DNA from: Picochlorum sp. 'celeri' | Taxonomy: Eukaryota > Chlorophyta > Trebouxiophyceae | DNA: 64,000 nucleotides | Assembly: GCA_010909725.1 (NCBI GenBank) | Contig: JAACMV010000003.1 | Span: forward strand, 434,001 to 498,000 | Direction of reading: 5' to 3' | Shown here: positions 19,722-30,387 of the stretch, one piece after another | How the letters are laid out: every line of letters begins with the position of its first letter | How positions within the stretch are numbered: the stretch's first letter is position 1 | Notes under the pieces: model-generated | Databases searched by the model: none | The model's input: the letters and a program-made list of their open reading frames with translations, nothing else | Told to the model about the DNA's origin: nothing | Made by a program: the position numbers and the translations under genes

Positions 19722-21060
19722 ATGCTGTACCGAAGAAATGGTGATTGCTCCGTGTTGATACTATTGAGTTGGGTTTGTGTCGTTCATTTGCATGGATGTG
19801 TGAATGCTCGACGCAGTTTTGAACCATCTCATACGAGTAATGTGGTGAAGGAATGGATGCCTGTTGGCGATGGGCAACCAGGTCAGGACATGAATGATGG
19901 GAATTGGTTTAATGCTAGTATCCGGCAAGGTGATGATGGGCAGGATGTCTGTCCGAAAATCACATTGCAAGAGAAATCGTTATTGTTGCGGTGGAGAAAT
20001 ATACCAACGTTTGTAGTATTCAGTGGGCAATTTTATCAGAGGTATCTTGTGAGGACACAGTGTGGAATAGATGGTGGGGAGATGTTTGACCCTACGTATA
20101 CTCCCTTGGTGGTTGATAGGTTTGCAGGCATTGGGGAGAATGGGAATATACGAGCGTATAATGGAGTTCCGTATATTCACTTGTATCCCAAGGTTGTTGT
20201 GGGGAGTTTGAGCTGTGGAGAAGTCATGAATTGCGACGTGGATATTGTGGATTCTTTTGGTGGGAGGATTGGTGATGACCCGAGGGTTGTTACGCGGCTC
20301 GCAACGGGAGGGTGTGATTATGATTATAGGAATTTTGTACAATGGGGGTATAAACAAAAGGGATTAGGGTTTACATGCGACGAAGGGAGTGTTTATTTCA
20401 CATTGATGTGTGAGGTATGTTGCCTGTGCAAGTAGAGTTTCGTGTTGAGATGGGTCACGCAACAAATAATGAGATGTGTATCGTGTGCTGTAGGAGTGTC
20501 AAGAGGATACATTTCCATGGGAGTTGGCCCGAAATTTATCTGGGCCAGAGTTGGAAGCATCTGCTGGGTCGACGTCAACGTCATTCAATTACATCATGGT
20601 GATTACAGCAGTCAGTGTTGTTGGGTTTGCTGTGCTAGTGTCTCTCATGGCAGTTCTGGTGAGGAGCAGGAGGAGAACAGCAATAGATATGAGAGTAGCA
20701 GAAATGGTCTCTAGGAATGGTAGAAATGGTAGAGGGTCGGATTCTTTCAAACCTCCAGAGCTGTTTGTTGTTGGGGAGGATACCCATCTCCCCATTGATG
20801 CAGAGTATTCTGGGCCAATTGTAGTTCTGAATGCTGTGGGTTCAAACGAAGAAGATTCAAAGCACGAGAACTGTTTAGGATCTGCGAATACAAGCTGGTC
20901 TCTTCCTCAGATTGCTGTGCTTGATGCAATGTCAGGAGACGAAGAGGCAATAGAAGAACAAACAGATGACAAGGAGCATCTAGGTAGTAGTAGCAGCACT
21001 AGCAATACAAACAACCAAGATGGCGAACAACAACAACGAGGCTCTGATGACAATGTATAG
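19722..21060 (+). CDS. Type I membrane protein with Cys-containing ectodomain, unknown family
   Basis: Two exons, 19722-20414 and 20494-21060, with a 79-nt intron (GTATGT...TGTAG), phase 0; 419 aa. A signal peptide is plausible at residues ~10-28 (DCSVLILLSWVCVVHLHGCV). The ~235-residue luminal part has conserved-looking segments (WRNIPTFVVFSGQFYQRYL, YTPLVVDRFAGIG, YIHLYPKVVVGSLSCGE) and about eight Cys, including a CxxC created at the exon junction (LMCEECQED). A single transmembrane helix (YIMVITAVSVVGFAVLVSLM) follows, then RSRRR as stop-transfer and an acidic ~120-residue cytosolic tail. I do not recognise the family; a surface or endomembrane receptor-like role is speculation. Confidence 0.8.
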
Positions 21061-21073
21061 CACTATTTATTAT

Positions 21074-21997
21074 TTATTCTTGATTCCTTGTAAGATACAC
21101 TCTATACACCTCCCCACCCTGCTCAGAGACGAGGCACTCTCTTTCTGTGGGAACAGGCAGAGGGTTCTCCTTGAGCCACCCTCGTTTCTTCCACTCTGAA
21201 TCCTCATCATCCTCATCGTCGTCGTCGCTCATACTAGGTTCCTCAAAGAATACGTTAGCATCGTCATGATGGAGATCTGAAAGGCGAAGAGTCCCGCCAT
21301 GACCCGACTCGAACTTTTTCCTCATATCAATGGCCACCCCCAGTACATCCGACTGCAACAGCAGACAACCACTAGGAGCCAGTATCTCACACACTGATGT
21401 CACAAGAGATTCTTGAACAATGCGCCGCTTTCTATGCCGCTTTTTGAAATGTGGGTCAGGAAATTGAATTGTCACAAGCTCAATTGGACCAGGATATGTC
21501 TCCAACATTGTTGCAACAGATACTGTTGCATTCGATCGGACAAAATACACCCTTCTATCCAAATCCAAGTGCTTTGCCCATTCATTTGCTCGATGTATAA
21601 TTGGATCCCGAATTTCAAGCCCCAACCCATTCCTGGTAGCATCCACTTTACTCAGTCCCAACAAAAATCTCCCATATCCGCACCCAATATCTAGTACCAG
21701 AGGTTTTGTGGGATCATCATACACAGATCTCCAATCCAGAGGCTTTGTAGGCTCTTGTAATTCCTTCTTCAAAGGATTCACATGCTGTCTAAAACGAATG
21801 CCACTAGTTTTCTGGTATAAATCTTTGTCTATTCCAAGCTCTTTGAACGTCACCTTCTTCTCTTCTGCACAAGAATAGGCATTTTGAAGCCCACATGTTG
21901 CATGCTGCCGTAAAGAAGGCCGCCGAGGCCCAGAACTGCACCGGAAGTAATACACCGAGCGTTGGGCACTCTTGGACAATGCAGTGTATGATTTCAT
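21074..21997 (-). CDS. TRMB: tRNA (guanine-N7)-methyltransferase, TrmB type, organellar
   Basis: Single exon, 307 aa from the ATG at 21997. SAM motif I is LVLDIGCGYGRFLLGLS; the TrmB signature follows with LEIRDPIIHRANEW, IQFPDPHFKKRHRKRRIV and ESLV. It forms m7G46 in tRNA. The basic, Ser-rich N-terminus (MKSYTALSKSAQRSVYYFR) and similarity to the bacterial-type plant plastid enzyme rather than eukaryotic TRM8 point to plastid or mitochondrion. An acidic Asp run (DDDDEDDEDSEW) interrupts the C-terminal part. The stop is 13 bp from that of the convergent membrane-protein gene. Confidence 0.9.
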   Translation of the reverse strand: MKSYTALSKSAQRSVYYFRCSSGPRRPSLRQHATCGLQNAYSCAEEKKVTFKELGIDKDLYQKTSGIRFRQHVNPLKKELQEPTKPLDWRSVYDDPTKPLVLDIGCGYGRFLLGLSKVDATRNGLGLEIRDPIIHRANEWAKHLDLDRRVYFVRSNATVSVATMLETYPGPIELVTIQFPDPHFKKRHRKRRIVQESLVTSVCEILAPSGCLLLQSDVLGVAIDMRKKFESGHGGTLRLSDLHHDDANVFFEEPSMSDDDDEDDEDSEWKKRGWLKENPLPVPTERECLVSEQGGEVYRVYLTRNQE

Positions 21998-22269
21998 CAA
22001 TCAACGAATATGTAATGATACATGTGCCATCTATGAGTCGAAGAATTGTTCTAATCGTGCAGCATTGTTCGAATGAACGCACTGCATCTCAGATTTCTTC
22101 ATTGAGCAACAGCTAGCCTTGCTGTTCTTCTTCTGATGATGATGCAGAGGATTCTTTCCTCCTACACCATTATACAAGAGTCCCCATTAATTATTCAATT
22201 GACATGATTTATATTGAAGAAATCATGTTGATACGTGCGCAAATCGGGTGAGGAGACGAAGCACGCAGC

Positions 22270-23971
22270 ATGCAGACAACTATTTGTCCTGGAAAAGGAC
22301 CTGAGGCAGCGACTCTGGGGTTGAAATTGGTAAAGTGGAATTTCGGTCCATTATGCAAGGTATGAGTTGTGTTTGATTCGGTGTAAAGGGGCGGCCAGGG
22401 TCCTGATACGTGATTTGAATGTGCAGCGTGTCGTCAAGAGTTTGGTCCATCATGGTAGGCAGAGCTTGAAGGAGCTCCGATCGACATCTGAATTGAAGAA
22501 AGATGCTTTGCAATTGGCGTTGATGGTTCTGATTCAGCAAAACTGCGTGGATGTGAATGTGCAACCGTTGTCTCCCAGTGGGAAGGAAGAGTATACATAT
22601 GAGGCCAATATTCCTAGGATATTACAGATAATTCGGATCCCTCTCTTCCTTCACATTATAGATCATGTGTTACCCAAAGAGCATAGGGAGGTGAAAAAGA
22701 TTGTGTTGCAGACGCTGTTTCATCATGGAAGGATGACAGTTGACCAGATTGTTGAACATGCATTGCAATCATCTTCGTCCACAGAGGACGTGTTGCGAGA
22801 TTGTATCCGTGATTTGGTTCATAGAAGATTGATAGAGAGGGCTCCTCTGTGCTCGTTGCCTCCAGCACCTGACACAGTTCATGTACGAGCTCAGAAGAGA
22901 AGATCTGCGAATCGTTCCCATGATGACGAAGAGGAAGGGGCCAATCTGATTGCACGGGCACGTGAAAGGAGAAATCAAAGTTCTTTAAGATTCTGTTGGG
23001 ATATGAATGAGGATGATGCATCTGAGAGCAAAAGGATGAAGAAAAAGAGGAAACATGAAGATATGGAAAATGCATCATCTGCAGTCCTCTGGCGAGTGAA
23101 TTTCGAAGAATGCAATAGAAGATTGTACAATAGTTTAGCAATAGATCTTTTTGAGAAACATGTCGGAGGAGCAAGCCGCAAGGTGGTCGAAGCCATCCTG
23201 TATGCTGATGAGCAAGAGGCAGAGCTGAGTGATGGTGGGGTCGCACCCATCATGCATGATTCTTCCTTTGTGTCGCAACAGGATGTCTTGAAAGCTTCGA
23301 AAGAAATTCATGACGTACACCTCAAAGCATCAGATATCAAAGAGGTGTTGGAAGCTTGTCGTGACCATGTTGCAGGGGATGCTGTTCTAACAGCACATGG
23401 GAAATCCCTTCCTCCATTATCATCGTGCATACAAACGAACGGAAATATACGATTCAGAACCACAGAAGCTCTAAGGATCGCCAGGCATTTGTCTCTATTG
23501 GCAATAATTGAACAGAGATTTGGAGCCTCAGCACGCAGAGTATGGAACATGCTGTATCTCGGTGGTCAAATGGAGCAAAAAGCTATTGCAACTGAGTCAA
23601 TGCTACATAATGGAGAGGCTAGAGAAGTGCTGTACGCCATGCTTCGCAATGGTTTTGTCACATTGCAGGATGTGCCAAGGAATGCAGACAGAGCTCCATC
23701 CAGAACCTTTTACACATGGAGAGCCCCTTTGGATATGGCAACCATACGAGCGACAATAATGCTTTATAGAACAGCTAACAATCTTCTTTCTAGAATGGCG
23801 CATGAAACATCAACCAATTCCGAACTCCTGCGCAGAGTACACCTCGTCAATCAAGGGAGAATGGATGCCTCGCAGCTCAATGCGTCGCAGCTGCACAAGC
23901 TCAAAGCAACAGTTAGAATCACAGAAAGTGCTCTAATAGACATAGAATCACAAATTGCAATTTTTTCGTGA
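22270..23971 (+). CDS. RPC3: RNA polymerase III subunit RPC3 (POLR3C/Rpc82)
   Basis: Two exons, 22270-22359 and 22427-23971, with a 67-nt intron (GTATGA...GTGCAG), phase 0; 544 aa. The joined N-terminus (LGLKLVKWNFGPLCK then RVVKSLVHHGRQSLKEL) matches the first winged helix of RPC3, and LALMVLIQQNCVDV, FLHIIDHVLPKEH and LFHHGRMTVDQIVEHAL continue the tandem winged-helix pattern. RPC3 forms the RPC3/6/7 initiation subcomplex that binds TFIIIB and opens tRNA/5S promoters. A charged, less conserved insert sits near residues 185-235. TGTAA at 23973-23977. Confidence 0.9.
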
Positions 23972-23977
23972 TTGTAA

Positions 23978-24349
23978 CGTCATGATTTGAACCTGCATTG
24001 CAACCAGGGTCAAACCTGAGTCATGAGGTACCGTATCACACCCTGTTCACGTGTACCCTTGCATCTGTGTACCTCACAAAAGACGTCTAGTACACTCTCA
24101 TAGTGATACAATGCCCCATGGAAGCCATGACAATGACCATGCATGAGAGGAGAGTGCCCTCTCCTCACCACCCATCGAGCCCCACTGTTGATAGGACCCG
24201 TAGGATGCAATCGACGAGAATCTCAACAAGATAGAGTGTCATCCAAAATTGCTGCTCTCACAAGTGGACGCCCCAATCGCCTATAATCCGACCCAGCTCC
24301 ACTAGCCCTGATAACATAAATTCATATAAATACCTTGAACGAATACACA
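23978..24349 (+). promoter_or_regulatory. psaE upstream region with G-box, hairpin and TATA-like box
   Basis: A CACGTG G-box, common in light-regulated photosynthesis promoters, is at 24048-24053. A perfect 8-bp inverted repeat (GAGGAGAG, TGCC loop, CTCTCCTC) is at 24147-24166. A TATAAATA box is at 24325-24332, only 18 nt before the start codon. No coding gene is seen here. Roles are inferred from motif only. Confidence 0.4.
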
Positions 24350-24887
24350 ATGCAGTTGACTCAGTCTATTCGCTCTTTCTCTTCATCCTCTGTGATGTCT
24401 ACTCGTCGTACGTTGTCGCCATAATACTGATGGATCGGGCCATGTCATCGCATTTTGGTCCCTTGTTTTACCTTGAAGTTGTGATTTAATGCTACCACGA
24501 GGGAAGGGAGGGCGCTATGGCAGCAGATGGTTGATACTCGCCATGTAGCAGCATCGCGTCGCATACAGTTGATATTGCAAGAAACATGGACACGAATGAA
24601 TCATAATATTGTTTTTCATTGCAGGCATCCAGAGAAAGCCAATGGTGGTGCGTGCCGAGGAGGGTGCTGCTGCCCCAGAGGCACCAAAGAAGCCAGAGGT
24701 TGGACCAAAGAGAGGAGCTACTGTGAAGATTCTCCGCCCAGAGTCTTACTGGTATAGAGATACTGGAAAGGTTGTGTCTGTGGACCAGTCAGGAATCCGT
24801 TACCCAGTGGTTGTTCGTTTCGAGAAGGTCAACTATGCCGGAGTGACTACCAACAACTATGCCCTTGATGAGGTCGAGGAGGTTTAA
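24350..24887 (+). CDS. PSAE: Photosystem I reaction centre subunit IV (PsaE)
   Basis: Two exons, 24350-24407 and 24625-24887, with a 217-nt intron (GTACGT...TTGCAG), phase 1; 106 aa. A Ser/Arg-rich transit peptide ([20 protein letters not shown]) leads to VVRAEEG, a plausible stromal processing site, and an Ala/Pro spacer. The SH3-like PsaE domain is complete: [38 protein letters not shown] and [11 protein letters not shown]. PsaE lies on the stromal side of PSI and helps dock ferredoxin and support cyclic flow. Nuclear location is the green-lineage state. TGTAA at 25009-25013. Confidence 0.97.
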
Positions 24888-25033
24888 AGAGCAACACCCT
24901 TTTTCTCAAACACTATAGAGCTACAATCGAGTGTGTGTGCGCGCGATGATTCGCCCATGAAGGGTGTATTCATTGATGAACATCCATACATTGGTTGCCG
25001 TTTGTTAATGTAAACGATCAAACATGTAGTACA

Positions 25034-26332
25034 TCATTCAGTTCCATCTTCCTGCCAAGAAAATGGTGGAGAAGAATCTAGACGCTTTGTGAGAATATCA
25101 CAGCCATTCTCTGTGATGATAATCTGGTGCTCAAACTGAGCAGACTTTTTTCCATCCTCTGTCACAGATGTCCATCCATCTGGCCAGGTTTTATCTCTGT
25201 GGCTACCTTCATTGATCATTGGTTCGATAGTGAACACTTCACCAACCTTCATAATCCCCTTTGCTTTGTTATGCGCATAATGAGGAACATTGGGAGCACA
25301 ATGGAACAGATCACCAATGCCGTGACCACAATACGATTTCACCACACCGAATCCTTTCGAATGCGCGTGCTTTGAAATAATTGAACCAATATCTCGATAT
25401 CGGGTGCCTGGTTTGCATGCCTCAATGGCCTTGTGAAGGCATTCATATGTTGTCTTGACCAAAAGCTTTGTGCTCTCGCTGGCTTCCCCAACCACAAATG
25501 TTTCATTCAAATCCCCATGCCAGCCATTGTAGTATACAGTCACATCCACATTGACGATATCGCCATTTTCTAATTTCCTCCTATCCGGGATCCCGTGACA
25601 AATAACTTCATTCACAGATGTACAGACTGACTTTGGAAAATTGAAATAGTTGTATGGAGAAGGATACGCTCCAAATTCAATGCATGCATTATGAACAACT
25701 TCATCGATATAGTCAGTTGTTATTCCAGGCTCGATGACAGCATGCGCTCTGTCGAGCACCAAACGCCCAATCCGACAGGCCTCCCTGATACCTGCCTCTT
25801 CATCACCCTGTCTAATAGCCACAACCTTTTGCTGCTTACTCCTCATCTCAGATCGAGGAATGCCATCATTATAATAGTCGGGCTTTGGAATAGAATCTGG
25901 AATTTCTCGTGTCGGACCAATTCTATATGGCCGCAATGGTCCAGTCCACTGGAACTCTGGCCGATACAGTGACCTCCCCTCTCCTCGGCGTACACAATAA
26001 TGCCATGCATGATCCCCTGGTCTATGAATCTTCTTATGCTCTTGCCACGCTTCCTACATGTGGATGATGACGAATATTCGTACATATCAGAAACACACGA
26101 TGAATGTGAACACTCAGCCTACAGGAAGCACTAGAGCAGCTGCCCCCTGTCTACGATCATTATGCATGCATCATACCTTGAAGCATTCCTGAGAACAAAA
26201 TGTGGAAAAATCTTGCTCAAGCTTGAGTTCAAGACATTTTGGACACTGCAACGTCGCAGGCTTACTGCAGCGAGCGCATGTGTACCCAACAAGGGAGGCT
26301 TTTTCTTGATTGTCTGTACTCTTCTGCTCCAT
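25034..26332 (-). CDS. MAP1A: Methionine aminopeptidase 1 (cytosolic MetAP1)
   Basis: Two exons, 26332-26177 and 26053-25034, with a 123-nt intron (GTATGA...TGTAG), phase 0; 391 aa. The first exon carries the N-terminal zinc-finger region of eukaryotic MetAP1 ([18 protein letters not shown] ... FCSQECFK, completed by AWQEHKKIH across the splice). The pita-bread catalytic domain has metal ligands in [24 protein letters not shown] and IEPMINEG. It removes initiator Met co-translationally; the zinc fingers mediate ribosome association. The ATG at 26332 is the first in frame. The shorter unspliced ORF begins mid-domain at a TTG and is not credible as the whole gene. Confidence 0.95.
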
Positions 26333-26442
26333 CTACGCGATTCAGGTAAAATTATTACATACAAGTTAAATAATTATTGCATACGGACTGGTAGGTAATG
26401 CTGTTATGATGAGAAGTGTCGCATGGACCAAAAAGGGTCCCC

Positions 26443-26802
26443 CTACAAATCCTTTGCTTTGATCTTCCCTGAATTCTTATTCTGCGATGCTGCGGCACTG
26501 ATCACTCGTCGTAGCAGAAAAATGTAATCTCGAGGATTCAAAGGCTTCAAGTGATGAAATTCAGAAGAGAAACCGAGATAAAACAGAAATGGAAGGCATG
26601 AAATGAGGGTCAGGACCCCCAGGAAAGGGTATGCACCTGCCAACCTAGGGTATTGGTCAACATGGACCATGAGCTCGTGGGCTATAAACCAAAATAATCC
26701 ACTAATAATGCATATTCCTAGTATGCTTTGGATTATTCCTGTGATTGAGTTGGATTGGCCACCACCAGACTTTCCGAGAATTGGCTGCATTCTCCCACTC
26801 AT
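26443..26802 (-). CDS. Small two-helix membrane protein, unknown
   Basis: Single exon, 119 aa, on the same strand as its neighbours MetAP1 and CTR9. Two hydrophobic segments: ITGIIQSILGICIISGLFWF and LGVLTLISCLPFLFYLGF, separated by a short polar loop (HELMVHVDQYPRLAGAYP) and followed by a basic tail (NPRDYIFLLRRVISAA ... GKIKAKDL). I do not recognise the family. The coding-like composition, lack of overlap with another gene and clean spacing support it as real. An endomembrane or organelle membrane location is likely, but nothing more specific can be said. Confidence 0.65.
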   Translation of the reverse strand: MSGRMQPILGKSGGGQSNSITGIIQSILGICIISGLFWFIAHELMVHVDQYPRLAGAYPFLGVLTLISCLPFLFYLGFSSEFHHLKPLNPRDYIFLLRRVISAAASQNKNSGKIKAKDL

Positions 26803-26891
26803 CTTGTTTCTATTCTCTCCCTTCCTCTCGTCGACGATAATCCAAATGTACCTATTTTGAATAATTTATATTACAAAATTCAAGTGATTAT

Positions 26892-29800
26892 TCAGTCACT
26901 GTCGCTATCGATGAGTTTTCTGCTCTTTTTTGTTGGGGAGGAAGAAGACGGGGGATTCCCTGCCTCTTGCTCGTGGTCAGCGTGATTCGCTGTGTCAACC
27001 TGGTCTTCTACCCGGGGCCGTTTGCCCGATTCGTTCTGTTGAAGATCGCCTCCTCTTTCTTCCTCTTCCTCGTCAGAGCTGGAAAGGAGCCCTGCTGCTT
27101 TAAGAGGATCCATCTCATCATCATCGTCATCATCAAGTCCTGGTTCAGGCGGTGCTGCATCCATTTTCTCCTGTCCAGGGACGTACTCGTCATCATCTTC
27201 GGATATATTTGCAAAGTATGCATCGAGTGTATCGTCTTGAGGCTGTGCTGATGGTTTCTGAATGCCGCTAATGTCTCCCTCTGCGACTGCTTTTTCCAAT
27301 GCCGTTCCTCGTTTCCAGGCATCCTTGAGGTGCTTGAGGTGCTCCTCAGTCTTCCTGGCAATCTCTTGTCGCCGCAATTCCTCAGCTTTGGATTCAGCAT
27401 CTCTTCTCTGCTTTTCTAATTCTTTTGTTTTCTCAGCAGCCTTTCTTCGAAGGGCTTGTTCATTTCTCTTTAATGATGCTGCCACTGCTTCTTTTTCTGC
27501 TGCTGACAATTTGATCAGTGCACTCTTGTGCATTTCAGCCGCAAAACCAACATGATGATCAAGTTTTTTGGTTGCTATACCAGTACTTGATTGGCCGATT
27601 TTTTGCAATCCCATGAATATCCTGTGCGAATTTTCAAATGCCAGGACAGCCCCACGATATGCTTCAACTTTTCCTTCCTCTCCTCCTGCAAACTCAGTTT
27701 GATGCAGTACCTTTGCACCTCCCTGCTGCAATAAATATGCTGCATTGAAACGGAGTCTATGGTCAGCGGGTGCGAGATGTAAGGCTTTTGCTACGGTTTT
27801 GATTGCTTCCTCTCCATTGTTACTCTCGTATTGGGCTCTTGCAAGATACAGCAACAACCTTGGGTCGAGTTGCAAAGAAGGATGTTTCTTCATCGCCTGC
27901 TTGAATGTTGCCTCTGCAGCTTTGCTCTGTTTTAACCCCAGTTGAACATTGGCAAGATTTACTGATGCATCACTGATAGTAATGAAGCCATCTGTGGCGG
28001 CAGAAGCCTCCTGTGCACGCAGAAAGACTTCCTTGGCATCAGTGAGCCTGCCAGCCTCTGCCAAAACACAGCCAATTCCATTGGCGGCGAATAAGTTTCC
28101 GGGATCTCGTTCCAAAGCTCTTTTAAATAGACCCATAGCATTGGTCAAGTGCACAGCAGCTTTTTCATAGTTTCCTGAATGATGAAGTTCTCCTGGGATG
28201 GAGTAGAGATGAATATTGCCCAATGCAACTCTTCCATAGGTCTCTACATTTGATGCTCCTGTTGGTAGCGCACTCTGCAACTCTTCCAGGCACTTCTTAG
28301 CACTCGACAAATCCCTGCGCTCCAAATAAATTCCGGCAAGAAGAGCCAATGCATCCGCAGAGTTTGAGGAAGTCTCGGCTGCCTTTCTTGCCCATGTCTC
28401 TGCACCATTGATGTCACCCTTCTTTTTGCAAATACAGGCCAGGCGCAAGATACAATCAACGTATTTTGGAAATTCCTTCAATAAATCCAAATATTCCTTC
28501 TCTGCAGTCCGCAGATCACCCATGGCCTCGGTAATCCGAGCCATATTATACCCGAGCGTCACTTGGGATGCTGGATGCAAGTTTCCGAGATTCCCTGACC
28601 TTGCATTTTCAATTGCCGCACTCTCCAACCTAAACGCCGTCGCAGACTGACCTGTTCTGAGATATAACACAGCTGCATTGTTCAATAACCTGCACGGTAC
28701 CGAGGATAGAGATTCTGGTGAATCGCTCGCATCCTTGTGTATCTCTATTGCCTTTGAATACGCCTTCATTGCCTTTGCTGGGTCATCTATGCATACAATG
28801 TCTCCCAGATTCTCCCATAGGTTTGCATTATTCCCTATCTCTTCAACCATTCGAGCGAATTCGTTTATAACAGATTTGTTCTTCAGCATTGTTCCTTTGA
28901 AATGGGGAATCAAAGGACCAAAGTGAGTTGCAATGTCAACCCATGCAGGGTATTCTTGCATCAAAGATTGGAACAAATTCCCTGCTTGCACAAAATCGCG
29001 CTTCGCAGTACTCAACTGCGCTAAACCCAATCTAGCTGCTCTAGACGATGCCTTATCCATTTTTATTGCCTTTTTGTAGTACTCAATGGCATTATCAATG
29101 TCACCTTTTGCATGATATAATCTTCCAATCAAACCGTTAATTTCTGCCCTTGACCCTACATCATCAAGTGGAATCCTTTCCAACGCCAACTCGGCAAACT
29201 GCAACGACACCTCAAACATTCCCTGCCCCATCGTATACTCTGAAACCAATATGGCTGCATAGGGATTCTCAGGGTCTTGTTGATAGGCTCTCAACAAATT
29301 CATAGCACCGTTCTCTCCTGACGATAGATCGACAATTCCTATTCCAATCAACGCAATGATACAACGAGGATTGAGTTCCAATGCCCTTTCAAATGCCTGC
29401 CTTGCCTTCTTCATATTCCCCAGAGAAAAATGGCATGCCCCAATAGCCGCTCGAACTTCAGACGGACACTCTGGACACTCCCTCAGCGCTTTTCTATACC
29501 ACTCCAACGCTTTCGAGAAATTTTTTGACGCATACTCCAACCGCCCTAGTGCCAAATGCCCTGCTACTGACCGCCTCCCATTGCTCCTACTCCGCTGTGC
29601 CACCTGAAACTCTTTCCTCGCCACAGATACATTCCCTGTTATCCATGCAACCTCACCAATACCAATATGAGGCAACATTTCTTTAGGATCAATCCTCTGC
29701 GCATCAAAATAGGCTTTGTTTGCTGCATTTGTCAACTCCCTCTTCTTCACTCCATCTTCCACCACCCGAGACTGCTCCACATACATATCCCCTAGACAAC

Positions 29801-30098
29801 ACAATGCTTTGATCCTTAAATAATTTGATTCTCGACCTCTCCATCTACTCTGAGCCACCTCTGCAGTCTTTTCAGTAAATTTGGCAAACACATCCAAACT
29901 CCCAGACTCCAAGCTCACCATGCAGCAGTCCAACCATGTTTCCAACGGAACATCCTTTCCGTCCATAAAATTCAATAGCTTCAAATCCACATCCTTCCGC
30001 GTGAGAAGCAACTGCTCCCGTGACCGACGTGATGGATCCCCAGCATTCAGTGGGACAACCAGGTACTTGTGCTTCGCTTGAGCACCCGAGGCACTCAT
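26892..30098 (-). CDS. CTR9: Paf1 complex subunit CTR9 (TPR protein)
   Basis: Single exon, 1068 aa from the ATG at 30098 (MSASGAQAKHKYLVVPLNAGDP); the ORF runs to 30302, but the added residues do not match the family. The protein is nearly all tetratricopeptide repeats (for example ALEWYRKALRECPECPSEVRAAIGACHFSLGNMKKA read in segments) with the CTR9 landmarks AYFDAQRIDP, YKKAIKMDKASSRAARLGLAQL and NGIGCVLAEAG. A charged coiled coil (KRNEQALRRKAAEKTKELEK) and a Ser/Asp/Glu-rich tail ending RKLIDSDSD follow. CTR9 scaffolds the PAF1 complex on elongating RNA polymerase II and supports H2B ubiquitylation and H3K4/K36 methylation. TTACA (minus TGTAA) at 26871-26875. Confidence 0.95.
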   Translation of the reverse strand: MSASGAQAKHKYLVVPLNAGDPSRRSREQLLLTRKDVDLKLLNFMDGKDVPLETWLDCCMVSLESGSLDVFAKFTEKTAEVAQSRWRGRESNYLRIKALCCLGDMYVEQSRVVEDGVKKRELTNAANKAYFDAQRIDPKEMLPHIGIGEVAWITGNVSVARKEFQVAQRSRSNGRRSVAGHLALGRLEYASKNFSKALEWYRKALRECPECPSEVRAAIGACHFSLGNMKKARQAFERALELNPRCIIALIGIGIVDLSSGENGAMNLLRAYQQDPENPYAAILVSEYTMGQGMFEVSLQFAELALERIPLDDVGSRAEINGLIGRLYHAKGDIDNAIEYYKKAIKMDKASSRAARLGLAQLSTAKRDFVQAGNLFQSLMQEYPAWVDIATHFGPLIPHFKGTMLKNKSVINEFARMVEEIGNNANLWENLGDIVCIDDPAKAMKAYSKAIEIHKDASDSPESLSSVPCRLLNNAAVLYLRTGQSATAFRLESAAIENARSGNLGNLHPASQVTLGYNMARITEAMGDLRTAEKEYLDLLKEFPKYVDCILRLACICKKKGDINGAETWARKAAETSSNSADALALLAGIYLERRDLSSAKKCLEELQSALPTGASNVETYGRVALGNIHLYSIPGELHHSGNYEKAAVHLTNAMGLFKRALERDPGNLFAANGIGCVLAEAGRLTDAKEVFLRAQEASAATDGFITISDASVNLANVQLGLKQSKAAEATFKQAMKKHPSLQLDPRLLLYLARAQYESNNGEEAIKTVAKALHLAPADHRLRFNAAYLLQQGGAKVLHQTEFAGGEEGKVEAYRGAVLAFENSHRIFMGLQKIGQSSTGIATKKLDHHVGFAAEMHKSALIKLSAAEKEAVAASLKRNEQALRRKAAEKTKELEKQRRDAESKAEELRRQEIARKTEEHLKHLKDAWKRGTALEKAVAEGDISGIQKPSAQPQDDTLDAYFANISEDDDEYVPGQEKMDAAPPEPGLDDDDDDEMDPLKAAGLLSSSDEEEEERGGDLQQNESGKRPRVEDQVDTANHADHEQEAGNPPSSSSPTKKSRKLIDSDSD

Positions 30099-30387
30099 AA
30101 TGACAGCGACAAAGGTCTCAGTAAGACACCTGTGTGGATTTAGAATTACCATCGAGATGCTTCGCATACCTGCAGTCATATGTCGGATGGCAAAACCAAA
30201 GTACACTGATTGGTTATATCTACCCATCAAAATACACTTTGACCGATAGAAAGTGTCGCTATCAACGAATGTCTTATGCATCGCATGTGGTTGTATAAGC
30301 ACAATGTGCGACTTTACATGCAGAAAAAATAATTCTTCGTGGTTTCTATCATCTATTACAGATACTGCGTTTCATTTAAGACGTACC

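Noticed and set aside
24010..24210. 66-codon minus-strand ORF upstream of psaE
   Set aside because: No domain, odd His/Gly-rich composition and placement within a promoter; treated as chance.
30098..30302. N-terminal extension of CTR9 to 30302
   Set aside because: The extra residues do not resemble CTR9 and overlap the BipA divergent promoter; the Met at 30098 fits the family start.
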